NCBI GenBank assembly: GCA_023630585.1
Contig: CM042568.1
Location: 3,761,016 to 3,825,015 of the forward strand
Length of the DNA: 64,000 nucleotides
Direction of reading: 5' to 3'
Origin: Cranoglanis bouderius
Lineage: Eukaryota; Chordata; Actinopteri; Siluriformes; Cranoglanididae
Below are positions 1-9,000 of this stretch, piece after piece. The first letter of the stretch is position 1, and each line of letters begins with the position of its first letter. The position numbers and the translations under genes were made by a program. The notes beneath the pieces are model-generated. The model ran no database searches, was not told the origin of the DNA, and was given only the letters and a program-made list of their open reading frames with translations.

Positions 1-19
1 ATGTGCAGGTATTTTTCAA

Positions 20-645
20 ACTGATTTCTAACCATCCATCCACTATGCATCCATCCATCTATTCATCTGTCCATCTATTTATCCATTCCTCAATCCCATC
101 CATCCATCACTCACCCATTCATCCATCCATCCACTCATCTATTCATCTGTCATCTATTTATCCTTTCCTCAATTCATCCACCCAACATTCATCAATCCAT
201 CATCATTCTTTCATTTATCCATCCATCCATCACTCACTCACCCATCCATCCATTATTCATTCACCCATCCATTCTCCTGTCCATCTTCTTATCCATTCTT
301 GAGTTCATCCATCCATCCATCCATTTATCTGCCCCTCTATTTATCCATTCCACAATCCATCCATCCATCCCGCCCTCCCTCCCTCCCTCCATCCATCCAT
401 CAGCATTCATTCATTCATCCATCCATTTATCTGTCCATCTGTCTGTCCATCCATCTATTCCATCTTTCTATCCATTTATCCACTCATCAACCTGTCCAGC
501 CATCTATTCTTCATCAACCCATCCAACCATCCATCCATCCATTATTCATTCACCCATCCATTCTCCTGTTTATCCATCCATCCACTCATCTGTCCACTCT
601 TCCATCCATTATTCATCCGTCAATCCACTCATCCATCTATCTGGT
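20..645. repeat. Degenerate CCAT tetranucleotide satellite
   Basis: About 600 bp of imperfect CCAT/CATC repeats interrupted by CATT, TCTGT and CCCT variants. The long open frames here (rich in His, Ser, Ile and Pro) are a by-product of a repeat without stop codons and are not genes. Confidence 0.9.
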
Positions 646-815
646 TAACATTTTAACATCACTTGTTAAAGAGTTTCTGCAGCAGTGTAGACCTTCTACA
701 GTATATGAACTTCATCTCTTGTTCCTGTTATGCATTCCTGTCCACTTGCCACTTGCTAAGTGCTAAACCAAATTTTACCCCCATTTTTCAGCAAGTCTGG
801 TCCTGTTCTTCTGAA

Positions 816-856
<41 letters not shown>

Positions 857-2176
857 GGATCTGAACCCTGAGACTAAAACATGGTGTTATTAGTATGTAT
901 TTCCATATCCCAGACTGGCTCAAATGATCACAATCCTGAAACACGGTCTTTTCTTACTATCTACTGTTTTTCCCCCCTTTACTGATTTACAACTGATTTA
1001 ATCAATGCATTTTATTTTACACTCTCTGATCCTGACACAACCTGTTAAAGCAACAAGCATACCCTCAGGCAGTGTTGAAATCCAGCCAGCAGAAACGCTT
1101 CTAAGTCACCATACCCAGACTACAACATCTTATGCCTGAGGTCATATGTACTGTAAACTGCTGCTCCTATACAAGTAATGAACCTCAATGTTTTTTAAAA
1201 TTTTTTTATCATGAATAAATCTTAATACGCTTAGCTTGCGTTTCAAAAAGGATACACTTCTTCTGTTGTTATTTTGCTGGAATTTGACGTAGAGGATGTG
1301 CCTGGGCAGGTTCTTCAGTGGCCTGATTGTAGAACATGTTCCAGCAGATCTGCTCAAGTTATGCACTCTATGGGGGGCTTGGAGGAATGTGCGTGAACAG
1401 GATGAAGTGAAGAATAAGTCATGGAAGTGAAGTGAAGTGAGTTTTAAATTTCCCCATTTAAAAACCTTTTTAAAATAAGCGCTGCATGTTTTCTGAATTC
1501 ATCACCCTCCCATTCAGAACTACTTTATTTTATTTTATTTTTTTTCTATTGATTCAATCCTTTGGATTAGGGCCTTGTTATAGGATACATACACATTACA
1601 TTCTTGAAAATGTAAATGAATTGCAATTAGAGGTACATTTTGCTTTTTTTGTTCTTTTTGTTTTTGTTAAATCCAGAAACGCGGGGGGATACAAATTTTT
1701 CCACTGTATCAAATAGTAATTTTAACAGACATGAAAGGAAGTGTCCAGATTACAACCTCAATTCAAAAGGCTTGAATAAACAGTGGTGTTATGTCATAAA
1801 CTATATCAGCCAATCATGCTTGATATGCAAATGAATTCTTAATATATAATACTAGCTAGAGGAAAGCACATGATGATTTTCTGCCATTTTCTTTGGCTGA
1901 CTTTTTCATAATTCACTTTTAATGTTTAAAACTTCTTCCAGTGGAAGAACTGTGACGCTGCTCATGATTATTCAAAACACTAACTGTATCCATGTGGTGT
2001 GTGTGTGTGTGTGTTACTGAATATGTGGATGAATGAATGAAATAACTCTCTTAATTCTCTTAAGGCTTAGCTTAACCCGAGACACACCTTAACCACCCGT
2101 AATGTGTTACTTACAACCGTCAGAAAGATGCAAAGCTAAGCCACACTAAACCAGTAAACACACACCATGTATCATA
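646..2176. other. Non-coding stretch, mostly unique
   Basis: No exon is recognisable. It contains a (GT)n microsatellite at 817-855, a short GTGAA repeat near 1,420-1,440, a short GT run near 1,997-2,013, and at about 1,788-1,835 one copy of a short repeat with a CCAAT box and an octamer ATGCAAAT, which recurs near 6,773 and 9,354. Confidence 0.6.
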
Positions 2177-2414
2177 CAGTGGGGGGAAAAGTATTTGATC
2201 CCCTGCTGATTTTGTACGTTTGCACACTGACAAAGAAATGATCAGTCTATAATTTTAATAGGCGGCTGCATATTGTTATGTAATACGGAGGAAGGGCTGG
2301 ATGCATGCGCAGGGGAAAAATCACTTTAATGGGGACAAATGCAAAAGTAACGGAACATGTGCAAAACTATCGGAACAGGGGGAAAAAAAGGAACACAAAC
2401 GATAATCCAAAGAA

Positions 2415-2640
2415 ACTTAAATGAGTATAATCCAAAAGGCAAAACAAGAATTCACATGGGCGAGACATAGATCCAAAAGGCAACGAGAGAATAATCCATA
2501 GTCCATGAAACGCGAGCAAAACATAGATTCACAAGGGTGAGGCATATATCCAAACGGTAACGTGAGAATAATCCATAGTCCATGAAATGCGAGCAAAACA
2601 TAGATTCACGAGGGTAAGGTATAGATTCAAAAGGTAGGTA
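2415..2640. repeat. About 77-bp tandem repeat inside the nested insertion
   Basis: The block ATAATCCATAGTCCATGAAA begins at 2,491 and again at 2,568, a 77-bp period. A degenerate third unit lies on the left. It is part of the DNA nested in the Tc1-type element. Confidence 0.7.
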
Positions 2641-2902
2641 GGTATTTCGGTAGTTAGGTAGCTAATACTCCGCGACAAAGTGCACAAAAGGCAAGGCTTA
2701 CTCTGCGTGCGAGGGGTTCTCTAACAGAGCCCCCCCCCCAAAGGCTCTGCTCCCGAAGTGCCAAAAGTTCCAACCACTCTGGCGGACCTGGGCCCCTGGG
2801 AAGGATCCTAATGTCTGCCCCCCAGGACCCGAGGCTGGTAATGTCCAGTGTTCCAGAGCCAGAGCGGAGCTTGTCTGGTTGTCTCTTCAGCCATGGTAGA
2901 GA

Positions 2903-3345
2903 ACTTGGCTTGGAGCTTGGCTTGGAGCTTGGCTTGGAGCTTGACCTGGTGCTTGGCTTGGTGCTTGACCTGGTGCTTGGTGTGGTGCTTGGCGTGGTGC
3001 TTGATTTGAAGCTTGACTTGGTGCCTAGCTTGGAGCTTAGCGTGGTGCTTGACCTGGTGCTTGGCTTGGAGCGTGGAGCTTGGCTTAGCTTGGAGCTTGA
3101 CCTCGTGCTTGGTTTGAAGCTTGGCATGGTGCTTGGCTTGGTGTTTGGCTTGGTGCTAGGAGCTTGGCTTAGCTTAGAGCTTGGACTGGAACCAGGACTG
3201 GAATCAGACTTGGCACCTGGATTGGAGACAGACTTGGAGACAGACTTGGAGACAGAACAGGGAACAGGACAGGGAACTGGACAGGGAACTGGACAGGGAA
3301 CTGGACAGGGAACTGGACTGAGAACTGGACTGAGAACTGAACTGA
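2903..3345. repeat. 12-bp minisatellites (TTGGCTTGGAGC and ACAGGGAACTGG types)
   Basis: The first array, about 2,903-3,178, has a 6/12-bp unit based on CTTGGCTTGGAG. The second, about 3,234-3,345, is based on ACAGGGAACTGG. Because the period is a multiple of 3 both strands stay open, giving Leu/Gly/Glu-rich and Ser/Thr-rich frames. These are artefacts of the repeat: there is no splice context and the DNA sits within a transposon. Confidence 0.8.
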
Positions 3346-3632
3346 ACTCTCCCTTTAAGAGAGTGCTCCTAATCTCAGCTCGTTACCTGTGTAAAAGACC
3401 CCTGGGAGCCAAAAATCTTGCTGATTGATAGGGGATCAAATACTTATTTCACTCATTAAAATGCAAATCAATTTATAACTTTTTTGAAATGCGTTTTTCT
3501 GGATTTTTTTTGTTGTTATTCCGTCTCTTACTGTTAAAATACACCTACCATTAAAATTATAGACTGATCATTTCTTTGTCAGTGGGCAAACGTACAAAAT
3601 CAGCAGGGGATCAAATACTTTTTCCCCCACTG

Positions 3633-4354
3633 TATGCATGTCTGCTTGGTCTCATCTGATGATCTAATGACCTGGGATTAAAAAAAAAGTACATTAGCAA
3701 GAATTTCATATGATAATCATGTGATGTAATTTTTATTTTCTCAAAACAATGTCATATTAGCTGTTTTTAGTTTCATTGACATACTGTGACAGACTTGCTC
3801 TATCACTGAATAAAAAAGCATCCTTTTTAATGCACTTGAGTGTGAAAGTTTGCACACCCTTAGGAGAAAATGAAGAAAACAAACAAACAAACAAACAAAA
3901 AAATTCCAAATAAGAAAATACTTACATCACTTTTACTCTCTTGTTTTATTCATTTATGTTACAAATTCATATTACAAATATTACACTGACTCTGAAGACA
4001 GATTATGTGTGCTAATATTTTGAAATGGTACTCAAGTCACATTCAAACAAGCTACATTTAAATGTAAAGTGCACACTCTATTTTAGTCATTATCGTTGTC
4101 CTGACACGCTGCACTAGCGTAGGAGTTCAATGAGAAAGCAGAGAAATTTCTTCATCCATCCAGCTACCTTCATTAGTTTCCCGATAACATTGAGCAACTC
4201 TGATTCAGTGGAACAACATCCAGAAATCCACAGAATCACAGAAGATGTATAATGTCCATTTGGGGTTGTTTCCAAAAAGGTTTGTGAACCTCTGCTCTAC
4301 ATTCACATTAGCAAGCAGCAAAGCTACAGATAAAGACTGTTTGTTTTCTATGTA
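3633..4354. other. Non-coding stretch
   Basis: AT-rich DNA with an (AAAC)n run near 3,880-3,900. A phrase near 3,840 (GTGAAAGTTTGCACACCC) resembles a Tc1-type terminus, but no partner end was found. No exon seen. Confidence 0.5.
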
Positions 4355-4892
4355 CAGTACTGTGCAAAAGATTTAGGCACATGCAAAGAAATGCTGTAGA
4401 GCAAAGATGCCTTCAAAATAATGAAATTAAATGTTTCTACATTAAAAAAATATATGGTAAAGGGCAGTAGTAAATGAAACAAAGTCAATATTTGGTGTGA
4501 CAATAAAAATTTAAATAAAATATTAGTCTCCGGTACAATTAGTGCAGTTTTATAAGGAAATGAGCTGGTAAGTTTTATTGAGCATCTTGCAGAACCAGCC
4601 ACAGTTCTTCTGGAGACTTTGACTTTCGCACTCGCTTCTTATTTTTGCAGCAAAACCCAGCAGCCTTCATTGTGTTTACTGTCTGAAAAGTGTCTCTTAC
4701 GTAATACGCTGCTTTCTTTACTGACATACAAACATTTTTCTGTAACATTTCATTTTGTGCCAGAAAACTAACGTTTGGAAATCTAAAATGTTTTTTGTAC
4801 TGACTTGATCATGTAGACGTCATAAAATAAAAAATCTATAACAACGTTTGTACTAAAAAAAAAACATAGGGTGCCTAAAACTTTTCCACAGT
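4355..4892. mobile_element. Non-autonomous TIR element (about 540 bp)
   Basis: The left end CAGTACTGTGCAAAAGATTT at 4,355 follows a TA. The right end reads GTGCCTAAAACTTTTCCACA, an imperfect inverse of the left. There is no transposase and the interior is AT-rich. Size, TA target and end type fit a Tc1/mariner-derived MITE; the right terminus is degenerate, so its last base is approximate. Confidence 0.6.
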
Positions 4893-5272
4893 TTTATGGA
4901 AACATGCAACATGGAGTTGTAATAAAAAAATTTTAAAAAGCAGTATGACAAGTGACATTTTTGCTTTGAGAATTTCTCAGTTAGATGCAAATCGGGTGTA
5001 ATGCAGTAAAGTGACAAATCTAAACGATCTGAAACGCTGGTGAAGAAAAGCAGAGGTGAGAATCCTACAAACATGGCTCCTGCTGCTGACCTGCTCAATT
5101 TTCTGCTCTCATATTTAATTCCACATGTAAACCAACGAAGGGAAATAGACCATTTTTAAGCATCAGCTACTAATGTTGTAATGTTTGTTATGTACTTTTT
5201 GCTTTGTCTTATGGCTTTTAATTCAGCTCATTTATTCCATTTTGTCTCCTTCTTGTCGTGCGTTTTATTCAG

Positions 5273-5499
5273 ATGAGCAAGTGAAGCCCACAGCTCCTGT
5301 GGAACCTGCCTCGGCATCTGCGTCTGAACAGGAACCCGTCACTCCCGTTCCTGACGCACCATCATCTTCAACTCTGGCTCCTACAGAGACCAAAGGGAGT
5401 GACAGTGTGGAGGTCTCTCAACCTCGAAAACCCATGCCCCTACAGGAGGCGGAGCCTACCACCGCCCCTGTGTCAAAGATGAAAAGTGAGCTTGACAAG
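5273..5499 (+). CDS. Unidentified gene, internal exon (Pro/Ala/Thr/Ser-rich)
   Basis: Bounded by TTTTATTCAG on the left and AAG/GTAGAA on the right (227 bp, phase 2 to phase 0). It encodes an acidic, low-complexity, probably disordered segment. The hydrophobic in-frame stretch to the left (5,185-5,272) looks like a signal peptide but begins just after a stop and has no ATG, so I read it as the intron's pyrimidine tract. Confidence 0.5.
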
Positions 5500-6274
5500 G
5501 TAGAACAATCACACAGCATTTAAAAAAATTTTTTTTTTTTAAAAATTCAATTACTATTTACAGAAACACAGTGAACTTGTGTCTTAGGTGTGTATGTTTT
5601 TTAATATCCCACAATATACAGTATATTATACCTGTCTATGTCTGGAAGCGTGATGTAAAATGACTACTAAAAGACTACAAAGAAGGAAAGAAACAAATCT
5701 CATTCCAGCTGTTGTAGTGTTGTTGCTTGTACTATTACTTTATTTCAGTTTAGAAACATTATGATGGATCTGTGTGTGTGTTCTCTCCCAGACTCGACGC
5801 AGACGAAAAGGTCAGCCCCTCTTCCGAATCCCTCTGATGGGGAAAGTCCAGCAAAAGAAATAAATATGCAGTGCTTTAGGACCAGGTCTTGAATGCAGCT
5901 GTGATATGCTGTCCCACATGTCTGTCTGATTACTGAGTGATTTATCACTGGAACGTGTTTACTTAATTTACTTGCAGAAGTTTTAGTGCTGTTGCTTGCA
6001 CTATTACTTTATTGTAATCTAGAAACATTATGACGAACCTGTGTTTGTTATCTCCTAAACTCGATCTCAGGAAAAGCGTCGTAGGAGGCCGGCTCAGCTT
6101 CTTTTCTGCATCCCGCCGGTGGAGCAAGACCAGCAGAAGCCCGAGCAAGCCAACATGCTGGTGAAGAAAAGCCAAGCCTCAGAACAGGAACCAGTCACTC
6201 TAATAACCGAGTCCATGTCTGCCTCACTACAACCAAGGAAGAGCAGGAGGAGGCAGAGACAGCATGCAAGCTGA
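5273..6274 (+). CDS. Unidentified gene, 3' part with alternative terminal exons
   Basis: I do not recognise the protein. Visible parts are an internal exon (5,273-5,499) and two candidate last exons (5,792-5,863 and 6,071-6,274). The internal exon follows a T-rich tract and TTCAG, starts in phase 2, and encodes about 75 residues rich in Pro, Ala, Thr, Ser and Glu. It ends in phase 0 at AAG/GTAGAA. Both last exons start in phase 0 and encode related basic peptides beginning R/K-RRRR. The frame agrees at all three junctions, which supports real coding sequence. A polyadenylation hexamer AATAAA follows at 6,341. Upstream exons must exist, because no ATG lies in frame before 5,273 and a stop sits at 5,179. 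The phrase ASEQEPVT occurs in both the internal exon and the last exon, so coding units were duplicated. A competing donor (AAAA/GTGAGC at about 5,485) would shift the frame. Confidence 0.5.
5792..5863 (+). CDS. Unidentified gene, alternative last exon A
   Basis: It follows TTCTCTCCCAG and reads 23 codons in phase 0, starting TRRRRKGQPLF and ending QQKK with stop TAA. The stop codon overlaps an AATAAA hexamer at 5,859-5,864, so the exon could carry its own polyadenylation signal. No donor is apparent within it. Confidence 0.4.
   Translation, partial: TRRRRKGQPLFRIPLMGKVQQKK
6071..6274 (+). CDS. Unidentified gene, last exon B
   Basis: It follows TCGATCTCAG and reads 67 codons in phase 0, starting EKRRRRPAQLLF and ending RQRQHAS with stop TGA. 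It aligns with exon A over its first 22 residues (RRRR..QPLF.IP....QQK pattern), then adds a tail related to the upstream internal exon (ASEQEPVT). AATAAA at 6,341 is 67 bp after the stop. Confidence 0.5.
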   Translation, partial: EKRRRRPAQLLFCIPPVEQDQQKPEQANMLVKKSQASEQEPVTLITESMSASLQPRKSRRRQRQHAS

Positions 6275-6340
6275 TGGGGCTTGTAGAACCTGCCTCAACA
6301 TCTCCGACACTGTCTCAAATCTAATCCTGACACCGTCTCA

Positions 6341-6346
6341 AATAAA
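6341..6346 (+). terminator. Polyadenylation signal AATAAA
   Basis: Canonical hexamer 67 bp after the stop of exon B, consistent with the 3' end of the unidentified plus-strand gene. Confidence 0.5.
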
Positions 6347-6545
6347 CATTGTATTGCACTCTAAGAAAAACTTCATTTATTTTATTTATACTTACTCTAC
6401 TTATATATGTATCCCATTGAATGTACATTAAATAATGCTTTAAAGATGGGACAAACCATAATTTTTAAAAAATAATTTTATACAAATACTTAAAAAATAT
6501 CCAAATAGTAAGCAGGTAAATCATGTATTGAACCCTAAAATACTT

Positions 6546-6549
<4 letters not shown>

Positions 6550-6614
<65 letters not shown>
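6550..6614. repeat. (TA)n microsatellite
   Basis: About 32 uninterrupted TA units, directly next to a Tc1-type terminal fragment. Confidence 0.95.
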
Positions 6615-6615
<1 letters not shown>

Positions 6616-6619
<4 letters not shown>

Positions 6620-6764
6620 TGTATTGTGTTTGCAATTGTTTGATATCCATGAGAGCAGAGTATTTTTGTGAAATTTTTAAACAAAAGATCAAAAATAAAG
6701 ACAATTTTTCACAGCCTTCTTTGCTCATATTTACCAAGGGTGCCAATATTAGTGGAGGGCGCTG
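6616..6764. mobile_element. Solo end of a Tc1-type element
   Basis: About 150 bp that match, in the other orientation, the terminal region of the element at 57,468-58,980 (CAGCGCCCTCCACTAATATTG type end, then GGCACCCTTGGTAAA). It abuts TA at 6,765. No transposase and no second end are present; the other side has become the (TA)n run. Confidence 0.65.
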
Positions 6765-6772
6765 TATATATA

Positions 6773-8790
6773 TTGTCATAAACTATAAGAGCCAATCATG
6801 TTCGATATGCAAATGAAGGCAGGGGATGATGTGCAGAGTGGAAGGGCAGGAAGTTTTTTTTTATCAGTTTGAAAACGAATTTAAATATTGATTTGATCGC
6901 AATTTAATCATCAATATGGATAAAACAAAACTAAAATATTTAGTTTTTTTAGTGTAATAGAAGACTGTTTTAAAATCCCTCTCAGCCATGTTTTCTGTCC
7001 TCCTTTCTACCTGGGATTGTCTGGATTCTGCTCTTGTGAACGTGTCTCCACGGGTTCTTCTGTGACCACAGAACACACCCAGCTGCCTTCCAACTCATTC
7101 CAGTGAAGAAGGAAGGTGTTGTCGAAAAAATAAACCACACAGTCATAAGCCGTGTGTGCCACTGGCGCTTTAACACAAGTACACCATCACACACACACAC
7201 ACACACACACATACACACACACATGCGCGTAAACCTATAATTATAATTTAAAAAGCAAGCATTGTTACCTGTAAACATGTTTACAGTGACACAGTAAATG
7301 TGCAATACAACTTCCTTGCATCATTTCTTTAAAAAGAATAGGTAATTGCAGGACTCGTACAAAAGCAAGATTGTTTATTAGTGACATACAAATGTCTTCA
7401 GCATTCATTAACAAATCTTTATACCTTACAAAGCAATTCACAAAACCAAAACAACATTTGGACACATACATTATGGGTCACACTCACGAAAGAAAATTAT
7501 ACCACAGCGCTGTTGAGTTCTGGATTCTGATTGGTCAGGAGGTGTTGATTAATTCATTAATTCATTTTCTGCAACAGCAACTCTGACAATCCCAGGTTTA
7601 TATTAATGCGCTCGTTCTAAGACGTCATCGTTTCTCACACAGGGAGTAATGTAAGGATAATAATACCAAGTCGTTATTTCTGTAAGGAGATATTTATCTA
7701 ACATTTATGCAAGGAGTCTCCAGCATCAGCATTTTGTAACAGTAAGTTTTCCACCACAGCAAAGTCTTCAGGACAGAGGAGTTTACACTTTATACATTTT
7801 CTCAATAACATGACAAGCTTTTTTTTGATTATTTAAATGACTACTTATAGCTGTACAACGTAAGTGAAAACACGAAATAACTTGTTTTGTGGATATTCAA
7901 CTCTAAATGTATATAGAAACGGATAAAAAGTATGATGCGTCGTTCATTAATAAATTAAACACTTTAATTGTTGGGCAGTTGCTGTGGTATAAGAGAAATA
8001 AAACACTTCAGTTAAAAAAAAAAAAAACCCGCAAGTGTTTGATTCCTTACTTCCGTTCATGATGTACTGTAATTTAAAACCAGAAACCAAAAATTTAAAG
8101 TTTTTTAATGCCCAAGAGAAAAAATATCCACCACTTTATTACTAACATATCACTAACTAGCACAAGGTTCTGTTAAAAAAAAAAAAAAAAGTGTGATTAT
8201 CCTCTAACAATGGATATGTTTGGGGAAAAAATTTATTTAGCACTGGCAACAAATTGTAATCAAATAGCAATCTATGTAATGTTTAAAAATGAGTGCAGGG
8301 GGATTTTAAAGTTCTGCAGAGCTAAATATTTCCCAAAAAACAAAAACAAAAAAAAACAAGTTCCTTGGTATTTCAAAACAGTTTCATTATTTTAAAAAAT
8401 CCACTCACAAATCACCTTGTTGGAAAAGTTCGGAAGAGTTCAGATTAGTTTGAAAATTGAGTGATTTTTCACTGGTCTGGTTTCTTGGAAATTAATCATT
8501 TAGTGGCTGAAGGTTGCCAGGTTGGTAAAACTAACACAATCCATTCCTTGGTTTTGCAAACAAAAGCTGATTCTACAGATAATATCATTTTGAACAAACA
8601 GTTATAACAGGGATTTTTGACCAAACAGGTCGCATGTGAACAAGGAATTCATCTCAAAACACACAGCTTAAGTGTGCATTATTAAATCCGGAAGAAAAAG
8701 TTGAAGTGAGTGAGAAATATGACATATTTTGCAGTATGTTAGAGAAAAGGGAATGTGATGGGTTTGATGTTTTGCTCTGCAACAGTGTGT
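6773..8790. other. Non-coding interval with repeats
   Basis: It contains a copy of the CCAAT/octamer repeat (about 6,773-6,825), (CA)n at 7,190-7,230, and a copy of the window's main TIR element at about 7,496-8,020. The rest (8,020-8,790) is AT-rich with no exon seen. A TTTATT at 8,791-8,796 reads AATAAA on the minus strand, 39 bp beyond the claudin stop, and could be that gene's polyadenylation signal. Confidence 0.5.
7496..8020 (+). mobile_element. Copy of the dispersed 'GGAGTCTCCAG' TIR element
   Basis: It starts with the terminus CCACAGCGCTGTTGA...GATTGGTCAGGAGGTGTTGA, continues through the GGAGTCTCCAGCATCAG block near 7,710 and ends near GAAATAAAACACTTCAG at about 8,015. Same order as the copy at 22,255-22,680. 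Confidence 0.7.
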
Positions 8791-8834
8791 TTTATTTAAA
8801 CCCGGACTTGGATTATCCTGAGAGTGGCTGAGCG

Positions 8835-9000
8835 CTAGACATAACCTGGCTGTGAGGGCTGGTTCGGGCGGGGCGCTGGGTAATGGGCTGCTTTGCCTCC
8901 TGAACTCTTCTGGCCACAGTTACAGCACAGCAAGCTGCCGCCGATCACAGTGAGAGCACACGCTCCCCATCCGATATACAGAGCTTTACCAAACTCGTAC
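8835..9000 (-). CDS. cldn1: cldn1 coding exon 4 and stop
   Basis: Preceded by CGCTTGCAG. It encodes RYEFG, membrane segment 4, the CCNC palmitoylation-type cysteines and a short Pro-rich tail ending GYV before TAG at 8,835-8,837. Confidence 0.92.

Larger units (their letters stand above)
2177..3632. mobile_element. Tc1/mariner-type element interrupted by a nested insertion
   Basis: The outer ends are inverted copies: CAGTGGGGGG at 2,177 and its reverse complement ending at 3,632, each next to a TA dinucleotide (2,175-2,176 and 3,633-3,634) as expected for Tc1/mariner targets. The left arm matches about 85 bp of the right arm. The right arm continues inward for over 200 bp (about 3,350-3,632) with sequence of the same family. 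Between about 2,263 and 3,350 lies unrelated, repeat-rich DNA, so another sequence inserted into or replaced the core. No transposase remains. Confidence 0.75.

Noticed and set aside
2811..3428. 205-residue Leu/Gly/Glu-rich frame and the opposite Ser/Thr-rich frame
   Set aside because: Produced by 12-bp minisatellites inside a transposon; no domain and no splice context.
5185..5272. Hydrophobic frame (LCTFCFVLWLLIQ) before the unidentified gene's exon, resembling a signal peptide
   Set aside because: It begins after an in-frame stop at 5,179, has no ATG, and ends in a consensus acceptor; it is best read as intron.
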